Assembly (NCBI RefSeq): GCF_003573695.1
Contig: NC_039363.1
Location: 128,323,302 to 128,387,301 of the forward strand
DNA from: Papaver somniferum
Taxonomy: Eukaryota > Streptophyta > Magnoliopsida > Ranunculales > Papaveraceae
DNA: 64,000 bases
Reading direction: 5' to 3'
Shown here: positions 45,397 through 57,014 of the stretch, piece after piece
How the letters are laid out: each line of letters opens with the position of its first letter
How positions within the stretch are numbered: the stretch's first letter is position 1
The notes under the pieces: generated by a model
What the model saw: only the letters and a program-made list of their open reading frames with translations
Databases searched by the model: none
What the model was told of the DNA's origin: nothing
Program-made: the position numbers and the translations under genes

Positions 45397-48134
45397 ATGT
45401 CATTTGAGAAAAGTACTGCCGTACCGAAAGATGTTGGCAATTCCAAGCCAAACATAGACGATGATTTCTTTACAACATCCTCCACAATTAGGAAAAATCA
45501 TCCAAAGTATGTGTCGATTCTTTTGACTGGTCCGGAAAGTGAAGGAGAGGCCCGGTCAGTTCGGCCTGGAGGTGTAATAAGGTTTTGTCTTCAGAGGAAA
45601 GAGTATTCTGCTTCTCCCATTGACTTTAAAATTTGTATGAGTCTGTTGCATCCCTTTGAGAAATGGATGTGATTCATGATGATCCAGTAATGTATAAAAG
45701 CCAGTTTGACCAAGGCGCAGATTATTGATGTTGTCGTGACTTCCGCAGTGCTTCAAATTAAGAAAAATATTACATGCTTGGTTGCTTTTATTTCCAAATG
45801 GTGTCCGGACACTCACACGACCATATACAGGTGGGGTGAAATGACTATCTCTTTAGAGAGCGTGGCCGTCTTGCTGAACCTTCCCGTCATAAGAAACCTC
45901 GATGTCAAGTTGTCTGCAGATGAAGAAGAAATGCGCGCCGCTATGGTTGCGAAATCAAAAGGATTCATTCGGAAAGAAAACGAGACGAGGTGCTTCTATG
46001 GCTGGTGGGTGTCTCAATGGTTTCCTGATGAGTTGGAGCCAAATCAGAAAAATAGTACACTTCATGTCGCAGCGTTCTTGGCTCTTTGGTTATCCAAAGA
46101 TATTTTCGATGACGGATATGGTAAGAAGGAGATAAGACAGGAACTTATCAAGTTTTCCATAAAATTGGCAAAAGGTTTCGTTCTCCCTATTGGCGGCTTG
46201 TTTCTTGGTTCTCTGTACACAAACTTGGATCATCTGGTCGCGGACATGTGCGCTTCAGATGGCTACATGAAAGTGTATTCGTATATTCATGTCGCCTTTC
46301 TCCAAGCGTGGCTGTGGGAGTACTTCGAAAGGTATGTTCCAAAACCGTTGGCCGTACTTCCCGAGTCTTGGGGTGGTTCTAGGATATTGCGCTGGTCGAA
46401 TAGGCTCCCAAAGATTGGTTCGAACTTGGTTGGATTCCTTGACAACTCGCACACGGTCAATTTTCGTCCATGGTCTCCGGTGCATGCGTCCATAACTCAG
46501 ATCAATACCTTTTCTCCTGCTCCGAGCATGTCTTTTTCTTCTGATAAAGAGGATATAAGTGTTGGAGAGATGGTGTTCATGCGAAGCTGCACGCCCGGTC
46601 ATGTGCCGTCTTTCTTTAGAGGATCTTGCAAATCAGTTTCTTACAATATCGATAGGGCGACACGACATATGGGTTTTGACCAAGGGGTCCCACTCGTTCG
46701 TCAGCCGGTTGTTCCAGAAGACTCGTTGCCAACTTTTCTCGATGCTAGTGTTCTTGTGTCAGGTAAAAGTCTCCCTTTTCCGCTCGCGGAATGAAATCCA
46801 TCAACAACCTCCAAATATAACATATTTTGGCAGGATGATTTTCTCGCTATCCATGGATTCGTGAATGATGTGTTAGAAAACCGTCGCGGTAAGCCTTCTC
46901 CTGCGATTTTAGCAGAGCACCCACTGCTGAGGGATCCTTCTTCGAACAAGCGAAAATCTGTTAGCCCGAATGCAGATAGTCCCCAAGTGAAGGAGCGAAG
47001 GTCTAAAAACCGTGCAGACGGTTCCCAGTCAGATTCGACAGCCCTACCGACTTTCAGTTCGTCTAATATGCGGGTACGTATGCTTTTCCTCTTGATTTTA
47101 GTTGGATCACGTATATCCTTGTTTCTTTTCTGAGTATCCGTCTTTGTATCTTGCCCAGGGGCTCAGCAGCATGAACACCTTTACTAAACTTACAAGTAGT
47201 CAGAAAACATCGTTTCTCGAGACGGAGGGTGGCGCTGCTGAGCCTATCCATGGTGATGGGGAACCCGAGAAGGATGAAAGTTCAAAGTCCAGTGATGGCG
47301 AGAGTAGTTCCTCCAACAGGAGTGCTGAATCTTCCTTTAGTCGGTCTGAAAGCGAATCAGTGTGTCTCCCGCATGTTTTTTCTTCTTTCCTCTCTTCCTT
47401 TCTCTTTGGAAAATATCTAATCCGTGATATCATAAGGGGAAGCCGTTTCTGAAGATGGCCCTGGGACGGAGACTGGCGGAGATACAGTTTTGTCTTCAAC
47501 TGTGACAGCCGCACCGGGCGACCTTGAAATGGATGTTGATCGAGATGAAAACGTCGTTGTGACTCATACAATGGAGAGTACTCCAGTGGCCGCAGGTGCA
47601 ATTGTCGTTAGGAATCCCTTGCCGGTTAATGATGCAGTCGGGGGCGCCACTTTCAACCCTCCATATCTGGTTCCTCATCTGGATCATGTGTTGATCGGGG
47701 GATTTAGCGTGCCATCCAAACACGCGGCGCTATACACCAGGATATGGGAAAGCTACGGACATATCGCCACAACCAAGAAAATTAGGATTCGATTTGCGTT
47801 GGTTAAGCGTGTGGAGGAAGCTTTGTCTTCGATTGACGACATATGCAATATGACTGGTAATATTGTTTCTGATGATGTAGTCTCGAGCTGGAGGCTCCAT
47901 CGTGACACATGTGTAAACTTTCATTTCAATGTTCCTTGGTTCGTTGAAGGTTTCTCTGAGGTTGAAAAGTTGCTGGCCGAAATAGTCGAAGGTCCTTCTG
48001 AGGATATGGTGAAGAAGCAAGAAGCGGAAGTCGAAAAGTTGTTCAGGAAGCTGAAGTTGAATAGGGCGGCTCTCCAAAGCACGAAAGAGGCTTTTTCCAA
48101 GAAGAGCAAGCTATTGTTAAAAAACTTTCCTTGA
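45397..48134 (+). CDS. Plant mobile domain (PMD) protein gene, multi-exon, antisense within element T; frame partly damaged
   Basis: The start ATG (45397) opens a 91-codon stretch (…DFKICMSLLHPFEKWM), then a stop at 45670 and a second at 45688. The same frame resumes at 45691 with the PMD core: ISKWCPDTHTTIYRWGEMTI, SLESVAVLLNLPVI, CFYGWWVSQWFPDE, HVAAFLALWLSKDIF and FVLPIGGLFLGSLYTNLDHL. Likely exons are 45397-46762 (or an earlier donor), 46834-47073, 47159 to about 47363, and 47437-48134, with GT-AG introns of about 70-85 bases. One junction (46762/46834) needs a one-base change or a weaker donor to stay open. The C-terminus is acidic, then coiled-coil (47950-48110). PMD proteins include MAIN-type silencing or meristem factors and transposon-borne copies. 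This one may be expressed from its own TATA box, but the two stops suggest decay. Confidence 0.7.
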
Positions 48135-48779
48135 ACGCATTTCTGTCTTCTGAACTTCTTATTTTAGGTTTTTTTTTTGAAAGGTAAATGAAACGCCTAG
48201 TTTACGGTTTATATTTCCTGGATTTTTGGTTTGACAGACAAATGTTACCTTGAAGGTTTTGGATTATTATTTGGAACGAACTGTTTTTAGAATAACGATG
48301 CTTTTTGGTTGCGATTGCAAACGGTGCAAACATCCCAGGAAAGCCACTGAATCGTGAGCATTGCTTGTCGACAGAGAGCATGAGATGAAACCTAACATGG
48401 ATGTTGGTTTCATCATTCCCGTGAAAACCTGAAGTAGTAAACCACGTATTTTGTCTAGGCAAGACTCACTCGGTTTTTGGATCTTCTGGTGAAAAAAGAA
48501 TCTCCTGGATGTAAGACCGAGTTTTGTGTGAAACATCGTCGTGATTGTGGAAAGTCCCCAATCATTCCTTGTCGTGTTGCTGATCCCTGGGTGGTCGTTT
48601 TCTCCTAATCCCTCGGAAGTCCCTAGTCGTCCCTTGCCGTATCATGACTGGTAATCGAGCCGCATAGTAGCTGAGTCGTCGATTCCTGAACGGATCGTTT
48701 GATTTTTACTGTCCTGACGTCTGGTTCAAGATATGAGATCGAGGATTGAAAATTGACATCGTGACCGAAAGATCAACCT

Positions 48780-48796
48780 CCCACTGTGGTCGCCAA
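48780..48796 (-). other. Primer binding site of element T
   Basis: Minus-strand TTGGCGACCACAGTGGG begins one base inside the LTR end. Sites of the form TGGCGAC..C..TGGG follow the 5' LTR in plant Ty3/gypsy Tat-type elements. The tRNA primer is not verified here. Confidence 0.55.
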
Positions 48797-48797
48797 T

Positions 48798-51508
48798 TGT
48801 TTGCGGGTGAAACGATTTCTGCTGATTTTGGTAATTTCGGGTGTGTGGGTGAGAAACGAGTTTAAACCCGAAACAATGTACTACAAGGGAGTACTTTAGA
48901 TTCGAGAGATCAATCTGTACAAATCCGGCCTAAACCAAGAAATGGTCGTTCCAGACTTGCTTTGGTCACAAAGTGAAGGAGAAGGGTTGGTTTTGGGGAG
49001 GGAAGCGAAGAGAGTGTTGAGACCAGAATAGTTGATTCTGGAAGAGTAGTTGTTTCACGACTTGTATCAGAAAGTTGGAAGCTAACAGATGGAAAGCTAG
49101 CAAATATTTTATGAGTGTTGTATCCTCCTAACCTGAACTTGTTGTTCGGTGGAAATAGGTAAGACCTATTTATACAAGTCGAAGTGAAACGCACTCTGGT
49201 CTTGCAAGAAATGGAAAACGGATGAGTAAATGAGAGGAGGTGGTAACCCTTAACGCCTGGAATTGATGTTCCATAAAAGAAAGCGTTTTCCCGTTACTCC
49301 CTGTATTTACTAACCGCCTCATTCTTATGACACTGTCTTATAACGGGCGTAGTGTACGCCGCACGCTGTAAACCGCCAAACCAATACCCAATGAGCATCC
49401 CCCAGTTTATGACATGTGTTGATGTCTCGAGTGTTTTCGTGAAAAACATGTAGCATGTTGTTGTTCGGAAAGTTGAGCTTGGGAGACTTGTTGGCTCGGT
49501 GGTGACCTTCGACGGTCGAGATTTTGCATCTTGAGAGGAAGGGTACCCGTTGATTATTGCAACCCTTCATTTGGTAGCCAGTGGCATGAAAGCATGGCCG
49601 TTACGGCTTTAATATGGCCTAGTTTAGGCGTGGCCAAAAGTTAGGGTTTTGGATTTGTTTTGGTGCGACCAAACTAGGGCTTGGCGTCAGGCCAAAGGTT
49701 GCCATGCGTTAGCTGGTAACCTTGGAATGCTAAGATCTGCATCTTAGATGGAAAAGTGGTCGTTGATCTTCGCAAGCCTTTGTTTTGGTAGCCTCATAGG
49801 GAAGGTCGGCATAGTATGGCGCGACAAGGTGGTTGGCATGCCATTGGCACATGTGGCATGGCTGGCATGCCTTGGCGCGGTTTGGGCGTGGCCAAAACAA
49901 AGGTTTTGGCGATGGACCAAAGGTTACCATGCGTTGGTTGGAGACCTTGGACGGCTAATATTTGCATCTTAGATGGAAGGATGGCCGTTGATCGTCTCCA
50001 GCCTTTGTTTTGGTAACCGCATAGGGAAGGCCGGCATGGTATGGCGCGGCAAGGTGGATGGCATGCCATTGGCACATGTGGCATAGCCGGTATGCCTTGG
50101 CGCGGTTTGGGCGTGACCAAAACTAGGGTTTTGGGACAAAAGTTACCATGCGTTGGTTGGCGACCTTGGACGGCTAATATTTGCATCTTAGATGGAAGGA
50201 TGGTCGTTGATCGTCGCAAGCCTTTGTTTTGGTAACCGCATAGGGAAGGCCGGCATGGTATGGCGCGGCAAGGTGGCTGGCATGCCATTGGCACATGTGG
50301 CATGGCCGGCATGCCTTGGCGCGGTTTGGGCGTGACCAAAACTAGGGTTTTGGCATTGGGCCAAAGGTTACCATGTGTTGGTTGGTGACCTTGGACGGCT
50401 GAGAGTTGCATCTAAGATGGAAGGGTGGTCGTTGATTGTCGCACGCCATCGTTTTGGCATCCGTGAAGGGAAGGCCGGCATGGCATGGCTTAGGCGCGAC
50501 AAGTTGGATGGCGCGGCATGCCATTGGAACATGTGGCATGGTCGGCATGCCTTGGCATAGTTTAGGCGCGACCAAACTAGGGTTTTGGCATTGGGCCAAA
50601 GGTTACCATGTGTTGGTTGGTGACCTTGGACGACTGAGATTTGCATCTAAGATGGAAGGGTGGCCATTGATTGTCACACACCTTCGTTTTGGCAGCCGTG
50701 AAGGTAATTCCGGCATGGCATGGCTTAGGCGCGTCAAGGTGGATGGCGCGGCATGCCATTGGCACATGTGGCATGGTTTGCATGTCTTGGCGTGGTTTAG
50801 GCGTGGCTAAACTAGGGTTTTGGCGTTGGGTCAAAGGTTACCATGCGTTGTTTGGCGACCTTGAACGGCTAAGATTTGCATCTAAGATGGAAGGGTGGTC
50901 GTTGATCATCGCACGCCTTCGTTTTGGTAGCCGCGTAGGGAAGGGCGACATGGTATGGCGCAGCAAGGTGGTTGGCATGCCATTGGCACATGTGGTGCGA
51001 CTGGCATGGTTGGCATGCCTTGGCGCGGAGGTGCGGCTTGCATGGTTGGAATCCTTGGCGCGGAGGTGCGGCTGGCATGCCTTGGCGCGGAGGTGGGGAT
51101 GGCATGGCATGCCATTGGCGCAGTGGTGCGGCTGGCATGGTTGGCATGCCTTGGCGCGGGGATGTGGCTGGCATGGTATGCCATTGGCACAGTGGTGTGG
51201 CTAGCATTGTTGGCATTCATTGGCGCGGTGACGTGGCTGGCATGGTCTGCCATTGGCACAGTGGTGCGGCTGGCATGGTTGGCATTCCTTGGCGCAGTAG
51301 CATGAGAATTAGGGTTTGGCATAGATGATGACAGTGAGTGTTAAGGGTTCTGCTGTGGAACATGACCCATGTAAAAAAAAAAAGGGTACCCCGTAATTCT
51401 TACATAGGCATGCTGATTGATTCAATAAATGTGCTAATGATCATAATGACGTCATGTCAGATGTACAGTTTCATGATTTTGTCCCTAAGCTAAAAACCAC
51501 CATCAACA
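48798..51508 (-). repeat. LTR of element T (element's 5' LTR)
   Basis: 2711 bp, TG..CA, with minus-strand TATA box GTATAAATAG at 49166-49175. It carries six copies of the ~225-bp unit (about 49720-50940) and about six short GC-rich units (50950-51300). It is therefore one long unit richer than the other LTR. Confidence 0.87.
49720..50940 (-). repeat. ~225-bp tandem repeats in U3 of element T (six copies)
   Basis: Copies are recognised by CTTGGACGGCT-like starts near 49722, 49943, 50162, 50389, 50627 and 50861. Unit order and sequence otherwise match 42445-43440. Confidence 0.87.
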
Positions 51509-51513
51509 ACTTG

Positions 51514-51903
51514 GTCGAAACGAAATCTTACCAACATATATTTCGAGAAATATGTAAGCGAGATATACTCAGCTTGAAATCTCAAATGTGTATAGAGAAA
51601 ACTATATCGTAACACCGCTTATGTCTCAATATAGAAGATAGTAGAAATAAACTTTCCAAGTGATAGATAAGTTCAAGTCTCCAAATACCTTTTGTCGAAG
51701 AAGTTCCACAAGCTCCCTTTAGTAGTTCTTTCGTCTTCAAGAGATGAACGTCGAGAGATTTAAGCTCAACTACACTATTTATGTCCTAGTCCGAGACATC
51801 TACAAATAGGCTAGAAATCAAGACTTATAGTTTTGATCACTAACATTGAAAAACATGCTTGAGATAGAAACGCATGCGAGTTCGACCGAGCAATGCTCTA
51901 ACA
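51514..51903 (-). repeat. Family A LTR, third copy of the array, right part
   Basis: It continues the LTR broken at 41528: GGTCGAAACGAAATCTTACC, TTTCGAGAAATATG, then the minus-strand LTR start TGTTAGAGC at 51903. Beyond it the interrupted LINE resumes, so this is the outer edge of the 23.4-kb nested insertion. Confidence 0.85.
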
Positions 51904-52481
51904 TGTTTTATGGAAAGCTTTCACATGGAAAAACAACAAGCATGATATCGGCAATTTCAAGTCTATAATTGACAAGGCTCTTGTTATTTCTAACTGGTTG
52001 TTGCAATTTCCTAATTAACATATTTTTCATCTGTCTCAACTTGGTTCTGATCATTTCTCATTACTTCTCAACCTTAGTGTAGGAAGTCTCGTTCACACGC
52101 ATATATCGGAGAAACCAACCCCCTTCAACATCTCTGATGATGTGTTATACCTATAGCCTAGGAAAAAAATACTAGGGGTTCTCCGACATATATTCATAAA
52201 ATGAAGCTGGGTCTGGCCAGAAAATATATTTCAAGATGGAACAGACTGGTTTTTGGGAACATACAAGATAACGTATACACTCTGCACCAGGAACGGACAA
52301 GACTACATGGGACAAGCATAGCTGGCGGTAATACTAAAGAGGTTATAAAGATTGAACATCAAATTGAAGAATGGAATCTTAGGGATGGAAAATTTTGAAA
52401 GAAGAAATATGGAGAGAACTATCTCTCGGAATTAGATAGCAATGCAAAACACTTCAGGGTGATGGAAACAATAAACAAAAC
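51904..52481 (+). pseudogene. LINE endonuclease fragment (right half)
   Basis: It reads WKAFTWKNNKHDIGNFKSII, then LSQLGSDHFSLLLNLS, the SDH endonuclease signature. Further on comes the linker to the reverse transcriptase (ARKYISRWNRLVFGNI; IEHQIEEWNLRDG). It continues the frame and domain order of 28171-28519. Several stops are present, and another family A LTR ends it at 52482. Confidence 0.78.
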
Positions 52482-52576
52482 TGAAAAAGTGGGGGTACAA
52501 CAGCCTCACCCAATATTTCGCTTAGCAATATGTATGGACTAACTCCAATATACTTTCAAGAGAATCAACTAGACTC
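52482..52576 (-). repeat. Family A LTR terminus, minus-orientation fragment
   Basis: TGAAAAAGTGGGGG followed by about 80 bases of R-U5 matches the LTR end at 59111 and 4865. It is cut at 52576 and followed by LTR sequence in the opposite orientation. Confidence 0.8.
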
Positions 52577-52596
52577 AATATGTATGGACTAACTCC

Positions 52597-53206
52597 TTTA
52601 ACCTTAGGTTTCTTCTCGAAACCTTGTAGGTTAACGACTGAAAGACTTCATTGGGATTGTGAAGCCATACGAAACTACTTCTCTTGTAGTTGAGCGATAT
52701 GATCTTGCCATTTTCAATTGTACGAGTTCAATTGAATAATTGACTTGAGATTATATCTCCGATAGGGCAAGATAAAAATAAATCACAAACATCTTCGTCT
52801 CATCGTTTGTGATTCCGCAATATCTAGTTTCGCTACCATACAATTTAGATTATTGTGAGGTGATTGATAATTCTAGGATGTTCTTCGGGAATATAAGTCT
52901 GGGTTATCAATTGGTTTCTGTTCACCTTGATTTTATCAAAAGACGGAACAAACTCTTAGGTTTATCTATGGGAGACAGATTTATCTATCATCATAGACTT
53001 TTCTGTGTGATAAAGATTTATTTATTAAAGTCTTCGACTTTGGGTCATAGCAACTCTTGGTTGTGGGTGAGATCAGCTAAGGGAATCAATTGCGTAGTAT
53101 CCTACTGGGATCATAGACGTAAGGAGCGCAACTGTACCTTGAATCAGTGTGATATTGATTAGGGTACAACTACAGTCCAGGCCGAAGTTAGTTTGTAGTA
53201 GGCTAA
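52597..53206 (+). repeat. Family A LTR of element A3, left part (plus orientation)
   Basis: Plus-strand LTR sequence (GGTTAACGACTGAAAGACTT, CATCGTTTGTGATTCC, TTGGGTCATAGCAACTC) is the reverse complement of 59600-60170. It lacks the LTR start and is interrupted at 53207 by solo LTR B1, resuming at 56459. Confidence 0.85.
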
Positions 53207-56200
53207 TGTAGCGCCCCCAAAGCTAGCAGCTGACTAATCCAAGAGATTAACTAAATAAAGAGGCACTAAGAATCTAAAACATGTACTTAAGCATTCAATT
53301 AAGAAGTGCGATACAAAACTTAACCTGCTCTGAAACTTATATATACAAGAAATCCTCTCAAATGATACATATACAATAGTCATTTGGTTTACCGATACAA
53401 TATGTAATATAAATAACATATTAGAAGTTAACCAACTAACGAAAACAACCCTTGAAGCTTTCGCTGCGCAACTCTGATCTGTCTCTGAAACTGAAAGTGG
53501 GAATGTGTAAGCACATCATCCCTAAAAGGGGTGCCCCGTAGGAATAACATTTGACTTTCAAGTAATCATGGAAAGATTTGGAAAACAATAATGTTTTCCC
53601 AAACATTAAAAAGTGACCAAGTCACTGAAATAAACAAACATGTACATGGACAAACTCCTTCTTCAAACAATGTATAATACGTGCTAACCACACTCATTAG
53701 CTATCGATATCACCAAGACCATGATGACCCACTCTAAACATAAAAACAGAATTCATGTAGATATAATTGTGAAGGAGCGTATCCTATATATCACAATTGG
53801 AAATTCTCATTTCCCATAACAATTCATAATGACAAACAAAACATTACAAGTACTTTCTAAATCGTGGAAAGATTCACAGAATCAACAGAATCATCATAAT
53901 GCGATTTAAACAAAGCATGGAATGCACGGACAAACAATGCATGAGTTTGTTAAGCATAAAATTTTGTAAAAGCAACAATAATGGTTACAAAAGAGTCAAA
54001 TGTATTCCCACCTCTTTTGATGACAAGCCACGCCTACCTCGAGATCCACGATCCACTGGTTCATCCTTTGAATCGATCTTTGTTAATAGACTAACTGTTA
54101 ATCATACAAGAACTCTAAGAATCTAGCCAAGATGGCTCACACAAGAATCATACAATTCTATCTAATGGTTCTAAGCCCATTATGGTATCTCATTCTCTAT
54201 CTTTGACATAACTAAGAGTTTACTATTCCAATTAGGTTGATTTTATAGTCCGTAACTAAGTCTTATGAATATCTACAACTTTGTAGAATTAAGTCAAAGG
54301 CTAATTCGGACCTTAAGCGGTCCAAACATCATTTTAGGATAACTAATCCTAAGCCCAAGTCCACTAAAAAAAACCCATTACACACGGCCTGACCCAACTG
54401 GGTCAATCTAACGGTCACTAACAGTCAAAGGGGTCAACTAACAGTCCACATCCAGTCAAGGTCCACTGAGTCAACCCAGGTAACAAATCAGGATCACTGA
54501 ATCAGCACATAAATGACCCAGTCAGATACCTGACTAGGCTGAAAGGCACAAGACCTAAACTCTTGCACAGGCCAGATTTCTAATGCACATTCATTGTGCA
54601 AAACAACTCTAGAACCTAAACTCCAAACTTCATTCTTAATTCAGTTCTACCAGATCAAATTTATACATACATAGAATCACTCAAATAATATTCAAATTTC
54701 AATTACAACTTTAAACTCTAATTACCTGCAACTGCAGCTTTAAGCTTTCATCTAGAGGTACAACTCAACCCAAGCAACCCAGTAGAGCACAACTATTACA
54801 CAAGATTTCTAGAGTTCTTCCTAAACTCCTAATTCAGAACTCCATCAATTCTACTCACTTCCAACCCCCTGTTATCAACATTAAACACTTAACAGTGCAA
54901 CCTTTTTTTCTTCTTCATCATCACAGTAAACCACCATAACTCAACTTATCCACTAATCCTTTTAGAATCACTAACAACAACATACATACTCATATCTTCT
55001 TTGGAATTTCATTTGAGACGACACACAGTACCATCTTTCAACAGCGTCACTACAACTTATAACTTAATATAATCATCTACATCTGCAACATCAACACCAT
55101 TTCCAATTGTATTTCCCCATCACAGTTCTTAACACTTCAATCAACCATACAACAGAACTTCAATCCACATAACACTCAACAAATCTAAATACTAACAACA
55201 TCACCACTTCTGCACATTCAAACAATCACTACATTCATTTTAACCAATACGGAACTACCAATTCAATACCACCACCAATCCAATTACATTATCTCCAAAG
55301 TCAGTTCAACTCCCACTCATACATTAACACCTCCAGTTCACCAACATACCCATTCAAATTCTTAATTTAGTTAACAACATAAATTCTCGGTTAATAAAAC
55401 TTTATAATTAAGCTAAAACACCACATAAAAATTACCTCGATTCAATTCCACCAATCCATTGATTCCAGTTGTAGAATATGATTCTTCCCTACCTTACTCG
55501 ATTCAGTAAATCATCTCCAAACAATCTTCTAAACCCTCAATTACATCTTCTTTATTTGTAGTTGGGACTCAAGAACCCTAATTCATGCTTGCTTCTGAAA
55601 TTGAATCCTCAAACTAGTATAACCACCTTCTTCTTCATGTCATACACTATTTCAATTCAAACTCATATCACATCTACATCCCAGGACATCAATTCATCTT
55701 CAATCACTTATTCTAAATTTCATCTAACCCTAATTTCCATTTTGGGGAAGAACTGAAACACTAATCCACTCTCTTAGAAACCCTTACTCTTGATTCAATC
55801 ATCCAACAACACCACAACTTCCATAAAACGCCAAATAAGAACAAACCCATCTTCTAACTTCTCCTTATTCACCCTCAATCGAATTCCCGAATTCAATTAC
55901 ATACACCCTAATTACCGATTCCAAACAATTCTTCAACCTTAACTCATAATTCGAGCTAAACCAACCTCCAATTGATCCTCTAGATTATCAAATTCATCTT
56001 CTAATCTTCTCAGAATTCCTTCTCATGAAACCCTATCTCTTAATTCCCTTCATCCTTCGAATCTGATTCAACAACAAACACCAATACCATCACCACTGAC
56101 TACTGCATGACCTTCTCCACCCTCTTCTCGGTTTGGTGAAGATAAGACCAACGAAAAATGATAAAGGTACCCATCGCTTGGATATGGGAAGCCAGGTCGG

Positions 56201-56453
56201 TCCACTGCAAAAGGTCTATTTATCCCTCTAACTAATTTGATGATTTCTTCTTCTCCCGGTATCCGAATGATACGTTCGAGTAGCCCATTTCGCATAAATT
56301 TTCGAGATCTATCTAACGATATTAGTTTCGTATCTAAATCGTTGTTAGATTAATTTCTATTAATTAACGTTCGTGTTACACTAATCGAGTAATTAACGGC
56401 TAAGACATCTCTTGACTAGTCTAATAGCGTTGACGTGCTTGAGGGTCTTTACA
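53207..56453 (-). repeat. Solo LTR of family B (B1), 3.25 kb
   Basis: Plus-strand ends TGTAGCGCCCCC and GGGTCTTTACA. Target duplications are GCTAA (53202-53206, one change) and GCTAG (56454-56458), and other family A copies show the empty site GGCTAGTGT. The minus strand reads TGTAAAGACCCTCAAGCACG onward, matching the start of B2 at 60582. Its sequence around 54003-54050 is the reverse complement of 63181-63230. No gene is visible. The interval 54600-56050 is C- and A-rich on this strand. Confidence 0.85.
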
Positions 56454-56458
56454 GCTAG

Positions 56459-56912
56459 TGTATGTAGCGGCTTAATACAGTGTGGTGTTCAATGTAGACT
56501 AGGTCCCGGGGTTTTCCTGCATTTGTTGTTTCCTCATTAACAAAATTTCTGGTGTTTGTGTTATTTCTATTCTGCATTATATTTTGTTATATAATTGAAA
56601 TATCACAGGTTGTGCGTTAAGATCAATCAATTAGAATATCCAACCTTCGGTTGTTGATTTAAATGATTGACACTTGGATATTGGTCTTTGGTACCATCCA
56701 AGTTTATCTCTCAAGTATTTGATAAAGACTCGCATATTTCCATTTGCTTGAGTAAAGATCAAATCTAGATATTGAGATATTAACTCTTTGATATACTTTT
56801 ATCTAGATTAAGTCTGACTGTCTAGTTGATTCTCTAGAAAGTATATTGGAGTTAGTCCATACATATTTCTAATCGAAATATTGGGTGAGGTTGTTAGACC
56901 CCCGCTTTTTCA
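56459..56912 (+). repeat. Family A LTR of element A3, right part
   Basis: The LTR continues after the B1 insertion to its end CCCCCGCTTTTTCA at 56912. The TATA-containing U3 lies in the missing left portion. Confidence 0.85.
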
Positions 56913-56914
56913 GT

Positions 56915-56926
56915 TGGTATCAGAGC
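56915..56926 (+). other. Primer binding site of element A3
   Basis: TGGTATCAGAGC lies two bases inside the LTR end and is an exact initiator-Met tRNA primer site, the standard of Copia and many other plant LTR elements. Confidence 0.9.
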
Positions 56927-57014
56927 ATGCAAACACGTTCAAGACCTCAAAAGTCTGTGTTTGTAGCAATCTGATTCTGTGGACAAAGTGGTATCTCCTA
57001 TCTACACATAGTCT

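Larger units (their letters stand above)
41529..51508 (-). mobile_element. Complete non-autonomous LTR retrotransposon 'T' carrying an antisense PMD gene
   Basis: A 9980-bp element with LTRs 41529-44040 and 48798-51508, both with TG..CA ends, and target duplications ACTTG at 41524-41528 and 51509-51513. It is on the minus strand. A primer-site-like TTGGCGACCACAGTGGG adjoins the right LTR (48796-48780), and a purine tract GAGCAGGGGACTTAA adjoins the left LTR. The internal 4.76 kb has no gag, protease, RT, integrase or RNase H that I can see. The main coding content is a PMD-domain gene on the plus strand, antisense to the element. Extra antisense ORFs, some with PMD-like content, are known in plant Ty3/gypsy Tat-lineage elements, so a Tat relative is likely but inferred. 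Confidence 0.88.

Noticed and set aside
46255..46602. Minus-strand ORF opposite the PMD core
   Set aside because: It is a shadow of the PMD coding strand. It could have been a piece of pol in the element's sense direction, but it shows no RT, integrase or RNase H motif.
54600..56050. Long stretch with few G on the plus strand, possible gene or satellite
   Set aside because: It is part of the non-coding body of solo LTR B1, with the matching inverted composition in B2. No sustained frame or periodic repeat is seen.
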